Shown: positions 6,790 to 9,331 of the stretch, piece after piece | Layout: every line of letters starts with the position of its first letter | How positions within the stretch are numbered: the stretch's first letter is position 1 | DNA from: Candidatus Dormiibacterota bacterium | GTDB taxonomy: Bacteria; Chloroflexota; Dormibacteria; Aeolococcales; Bog-877 | DNA: 9,331 nucleotides | Direction: 5' to 3' | Assembly: GCA_003135035.1 (NCBI GenBank) | Contig: PLDE01000006.1 | Span: 1-9,331 of the forward strand | Notes under the pieces: generated by a model | Told to the model about the DNA's origin: nothing | Seen by the model: the letters and a program-made list of their open reading frames with translations, nothing else | Databases searched by the model: none | Position numbers and translations under genes: made by a program

Positions 6790-7385
6790 CGGAGCGACTC
6801 CCACTTTGTAGGCTGGGCGGCTAGGAGGGGATGACTAACCAGCAGATGCCATAGGACGGAGCACAAGCCCTCGGTGTGGTGAGTCACATGGTTGGGGTAC
6901 AAAGGAGGAACGATTACGCAGACGTCGGCGACCTGAGCCGTATAGCCACCGTCTCGACCGACAACGCCTAGGATGGTTGAGCGCCGCTCAACGGCGAGCC
7001 GCAGAGCCGCGACCAGGTTGACTGACACATTCCTATCAGCATCCCCTCCGCCGACGGAGAAGGCAAGGATGCAGTCCCGGCTCTCCAACCGTGATCCCGC
7101 TAGCCATGCGGAGAACGTCGTTTCCCATCCCTCGTCATTGGCCCGTGCAGTGAGCTCCGACACGTTGTCAACCGGTGAATACGCCTCTAGGGCGCACAGC
7201 TTTCGAAAGTCGTTTACCGCGTGCGACGCGTGGGCGGCTGATCCGCCGACGCCGAGGATAAAGAGCCGACCGCCACGGTCTCGCACGTCGGCGAGGACCT
7301 CAGCGCACCGTTCGACCGGTCCCGTGTCGAGCTTTTCCAAAATGGTGATTGATTCGGAGATGAAGCCCTCGGAGTAGGATGCCAT
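6786..7385 (-). CDS. gmhA: SIS-domain sedoheptulose-7-phosphate isomerase (GmhA-like)
   Basis: A 199-residue single SIS-domain protein, the usual GmhA length. It would convert sedoheptulose 7-phosphate to D-glycero-D-manno-heptose 7-phosphate, the committed step. The phosphate-binding motif is LFILGVGGSAAHASH (41-55). LTARANDEGWE (78-88) and FSVGGGDADRNVSVNL (109-124) follow, and a C-terminal HHTEGLCSVLWHLL (169-182) covers the active site. Aligned by eye to E. coli GmhA, zinc ligands H61, E65, Q172 and H180 correspond to His55, Asp59, Glu172 and His180. The SVGGG segment replaces the common STSGNS. These point to a distinct branch but keep metal-binding chemistry. ATG at 7385 begins 5 nt after the preceding stop, and its N-terminus matches GmhA; a GTG at 7412 is possible. 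GGAG lies somewhat far upstream (about 14 nt). Confidence 0.85.
   Translation of the reverse strand: MASYSEGFISESITILEKLDTGPVERCAEVLADVRDRGGRLFILGVGGSAAHASHAVNDFRKLCALEAYSPVDNVSELTARANDEGWETTFSAWLAGSRLESRDCILAFSVGGGDADRNVSVNLVAALRLAVERRSTILGVVGRDGGYTAQVADVCVIVPPLYPNHVTHHTEGLCSVLWHLLVSHPLLAAQPTKWESLR
6798..6802 (-). promoter_or_regulatory. Ribosome binding site that sets the epimerase start
   Basis: GGGAG lies 8 nt before the GTG at 6789, which itself overlaps the isomerase stop as GTGA. The alternative GTG at 6804 lies upstream of this site and has none of its own. Confidence 0.65.
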
Positions 7386-7390
7386 AAGTC

Positions 7391-8020
7391 TTAGGGTTGC
7401 TCCTTCTGACACACAGCCAGCGTGTTTAGCCCGAGCTTGTGACGCCGGCAGCGAATCGCGTGAGGAACGAAGCCGGCACGCACCAGTAGGGGCCAGAGGT
7501 CCTTGGGGTCATAGTACGTCTTGTGATCATCCATTTCTTCGGCCGGGCTCAACCCCAGCCGGAAGGCCGAGAGCTCGAGAAAGCGCTTACCCTGCCACGT
7601 AGGGACGCTGACGATGCACGTGCCACCAGTGCGCAGGACGCGGTATAGCTCGGCCAGCATCAGCTCAGGCTCCCAGAGGTGCTCGAGCACCGAGATGCAG
7701 AGAGCAACGTCCAGGGAGGAATCGGCGACCTTCGACATGACAGCCGGGAGTTGGCCTTCGACTACGGTAACCTTGGGTTCCCTCTGCAGATCGTCGGAGA
7801 TCGAGAGGTCGACAACCACCGCGTGTTTCAGTTGAGGTAGGAGGCTGCGAGTGATACGGGCCTCAAAGCCGGCCCCAAAATCGCCGAGGGTGCTTCCCTT
7901 GACGCTACCAGTGGCTGCGCGAATACTCCGTCCGGAGAGCCAAACCCCAAGACGATCGACGGGGGTAAGAGACCACTCCTGGCCATATGAAGAGGCCCGA
8001 ACCGGATCAAGTCGGTTCAT
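7391..8020 (-). CDS. Class I SAM-dependent methyltransferase (Methyltransf_11-like)
   Basis: A 209-residue soluble methyltransferase. The SAM loop is LGDFGAGFE (45-53), with VVVDLS (68-73) at strand beta-2. CISVLEHLWEPELMLAELYRVL lies in residues 108-129, and TGGTCIVSVP (131-140) follows. The first two are the usual motif I and II sites, and the third gives the 'VLEH' pattern of Methyltransf_11 proteins common in polysaccharide loci. The ATG at 8020 lies 14 nt inside the end of the glycosyltransferase gene, with no evident Shine-Dalgarno; translation is probably coupled. The stop lies 5 nt before the isomerase ATG. The acceptor is unknown. A sugar hydroxyl of the heptose or of the growing glycan is the natural inference; a quinone or small-molecule acceptor is less likely in this setting. 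Confidence 0.85.
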   Translation of the reverse strand: MNRLDPVRASSYGQEWSLTPVDRLGVWLSGRSIRAATGSVKGSTLGDFGAGFEARITRSLLPQLKHAVVVDLSISDDLQREPKVTVVEGQLPAVMSKVADSSLDVALCISVLEHLWEPELMLAELYRVLRTGGTCIVSVPTWQGKRFLELSAFRLGLSPAEEMDDHKTYYDPKDLWPLLVRAGFVPHAIRCRRHKLGLNTLAVCQKEQP

Positions 8021-9245
8021 GAGTCGGGCCGTAGCGTACGCTGGTGGCGTGCAGCACGAGGGTGAAGCAGAAAAGTGAGAACCCCAGAATCATGAAGAGC
8101 ACTCCAGTGACCGCGAGATGATCAACCAACCCCGAGGGGCTACCAAGGGATAGGCCAGATCTGAAGTAGTGAACTGCCAAGGAGAGTGCAAGCGCGAGGC
8201 CGGCGAGAAACAGGACCGCGCTGGCCAGGACGGTCCTCGTATACGGGAAGAACCCGAGCCAGCGTCGACGCGCCTCGCCGCTATAATCACAGAGAACCTG
8301 CGCTAAGCAACCAAAAAAGAAGCTTTGCGTACCCAAGACCGACAGGGTCAAACCGAGCAGCATCCAATACAGACTAAATGTTACCGTCCCGATGCGAATG
8401 GTGCCAAAGCTGAGTGGCAGGGTGAAGACAAGGCCCAGCAGGAGTAGGACGATGCCAGGCCGGAGGGCGAAAAAGTCCGCGCCGTAGACGAACATCTCCC
8501 GCAGGTTAATCCATGCGGCCTGGAATGGAGAGAACCAGCCTGACCGCTTGTGGTGGCTGAGACGGCCTTCACGGTCCTTGTAGAAGGTAACCGGAACTTC
8601 TACTGTTCGAAGGTTCATCCGAACTGATTTGAGCACCATCTCGGAGGCGTACTCCCACGATTGTGAGGAAAGTTGCATTCGTACTAGTGCGTCTCGCGTC
8701 AACGCCCGCATCCCGCAATGGATATCGGTAAAGTGACTGCCATAGACGCGATTGAGGATCCAGGTCGTGACTGGAGTTCCAAGGTAGCGATGGAGTTTTG
8801 GCATCGCACCACTCTCAATTGATCCTAGCCACCGAGATCCCATGGCGAATTGGTAGCCCTCGCGCAGCCGCTGGACGAAGCCGCTGATGTCGCGAAAGTC
8901 GTAGGTGCAGTCAGCATCACCCATGAGCACGTACTTGCCCCGTATGTGGGGCAAGGCATCGATGTAGGCCCGGCCGAGGCCGCGGCGTGGCGCCTTTAAG
9001 ACGCGCGCTCCCGCGGCGAGGGCAAGCTCGGCAGTGTTGTCGCTGGAGCTGTCGACGATCAACACTTCGCCACGACTGTCGGCTAGTGTCAGCCCTTGCT
9101 TGCACCAGGTGACTAGGTCGACGATCGTGAGCTCCTCATTGACGGCGGGGATCACGATTGACACCTCGGGATTAGATTCATCGACGGCGGGTTGGAGAAG
9201 GGTCACCTCCTGGCCAGATCCACTTGAGAGGATGTTAACCGCCAC
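8007..9245 (-). CDS. Family 2 glycosyltransferase, DPM1/polyprenyl-phosphate-glycosyl type, with C-terminal membrane helices
   Basis: A 412-residue protein with an N-terminal GT2 domain (about residues 28-225) and a C-terminal membrane part. VSIVIPAVNEE (28-38) is the opening strand of the GT-A fold. IVDSSSDNT (63-71) and GLGRAYIDAL (89-98) are typical of dolichol-phosphate-mannose-synthase-like enzymes. MGDADCTYDF (108-117) holds the metal-binding DAD (110-112). Hydrophobic helices lie near 262-280, 288-316, 338-360 and 374-398, and these would anchor it in the cytoplasmic membrane. Known relatives transfer a sugar from a nucleotide donor to a polyprenyl phosphate on the inner face. Here the donor is presumably the NDP-heptose made by the neighbouring genes; glucose or mannose cannot be excluded. 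GTG at 9245 has AGGAGGT 11 nt upstream, and no better in-frame start is visible. It is the first gene of the row in this window. Confidence 0.9.
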   Translation of the reverse strand: MAVNILSSGSGQEVTLLQPAVDESNPEVSIVIPAVNEELTIVDLVTWCKQGLTLADSRGEVLIVDSSSDNTAELALAAGARVLKAPRRGLGRAYIDALPHIRGKYVLMGDADCTYDFRDISGFVQRLREGYQFAMGSRWLGSIESGAMPKLHRYLGTPVTTWILNRVYGSHFTDIHCGMRALTRDALVRMQLSSQSWEYASEMVLKSVRMNLRTVEVPVTFYKDREGRLSHHKRSGWFSPFQAAWINLREMFVYGADFFALRPGIVLLLLGLVFTLPLSFGTIRIGTVTFSLYWMLLGLTLSVLGTQSFFFGCLAQVLCDYSGEARRRWLGFFPYTRTVLASAVLFLAGLALALSLAVHYFRSGLSLGSPSGLVDHLAVTGVLFMILGFSLFCFTLVLHATSVRYGPTHEPT

Positions 9246-9256
9246 GTGGGTGCACC

Positions 9257-9263
9257 ACCTCCT
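9257..9263 (-). promoter_or_regulatory. Ribosome binding site of the GT2 gene
   Basis: AGGAGGT, a near-perfect Shine-Dalgarno, lies 11 nt before the GTG at 9245. The spacing is slightly long. The 68 nt further right show no clear promoter boxes and no open end of another gene. Confidence 0.6.
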
Positions 9264-9307
9264 ATCCAGGCAATCGGCTTCTTCGAGTCGCCCTAACGAG
9301 AGGACTC

Positions 9308-9318
9308 CTGAGACTCAG
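9308..9318. repeat. Small perfect palindrome upstream of the operon
   Basis: CTGAG-A-CTCAG is an 11-nt inverted repeat about 63 nt upstream of the first start codon. It could be part of an operator, but it is short and close to the window edge, so chance is not excluded. Confidence 0.2.
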
Positions 9319-9331
9319 AGCACTTGTGACC

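Overview
The window looks like a surface-glycan locus from a high-GC bacterium. GC is roughly 60% by eye, GTG starts are frequent and several genes overlap. An actinobacterium or a similar high-GC lineage fits best, but nothing here fixes the taxon. All ten supported genes lie on the minus strand, so transcription runs from right to left. No tRNA, rRNA, CRISPR array, insertion sequence or plus-strand gene was found.

In order of transcription, positions 9245 to 1956 hold nine genes packed like one operon, with overlaps of 1 to 14 nt or gaps of 4 to 10 nt. They are: a DPM1-like family 2 glycosyltransferase with C-terminal membrane helices; a SAM methyltransferase; a SIS-domain sedoheptulose-7-phosphate isomerase (GmhA-like); an extended SDR sugar-nucleotide epimerase/dehydratase; a HAD heptose-bisphosphate phosphatase (GmhB-like); a small transaldolase; a second SAM methyltransferase; a GHMP heptose-7-phosphate kinase (HddA-like); and a sugar-1-phosphate nucleotidyltransferase (HddC-like). 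After a gap of about 417 bp (1539-1955) that contains several inverted repeats but no convincing gene, a large polytopic membrane protein starts at 1538 and runs off the left edge. It resembles GT-C-type membrane glycosyltransferases.

The genes fit one pathway. Transaldolase can supply or rebalance sedoheptulose 7-phosphate. The isomerase makes D-glycero-D-manno-heptose 7-phosphate, the kinase makes the 1,7-bisphosphate, the phosphatase removes the 7-phosphate, and the nucleotidyltransferase activates the sugar, most likely as GDP-D-glycero-alpha-D-manno-heptose. The SDR enzyme and the two methyltransferases would tailor the sugar or the glycan. The GT2 enzyme could load the sugar onto a polyprenyl phosphate, and the membrane protein could use that lipid-linked sugar outside the membrane. 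The steps up to NDP-heptose rest on recognisable families. The lipid-linked transfer is inference and is the most novel part of the window.
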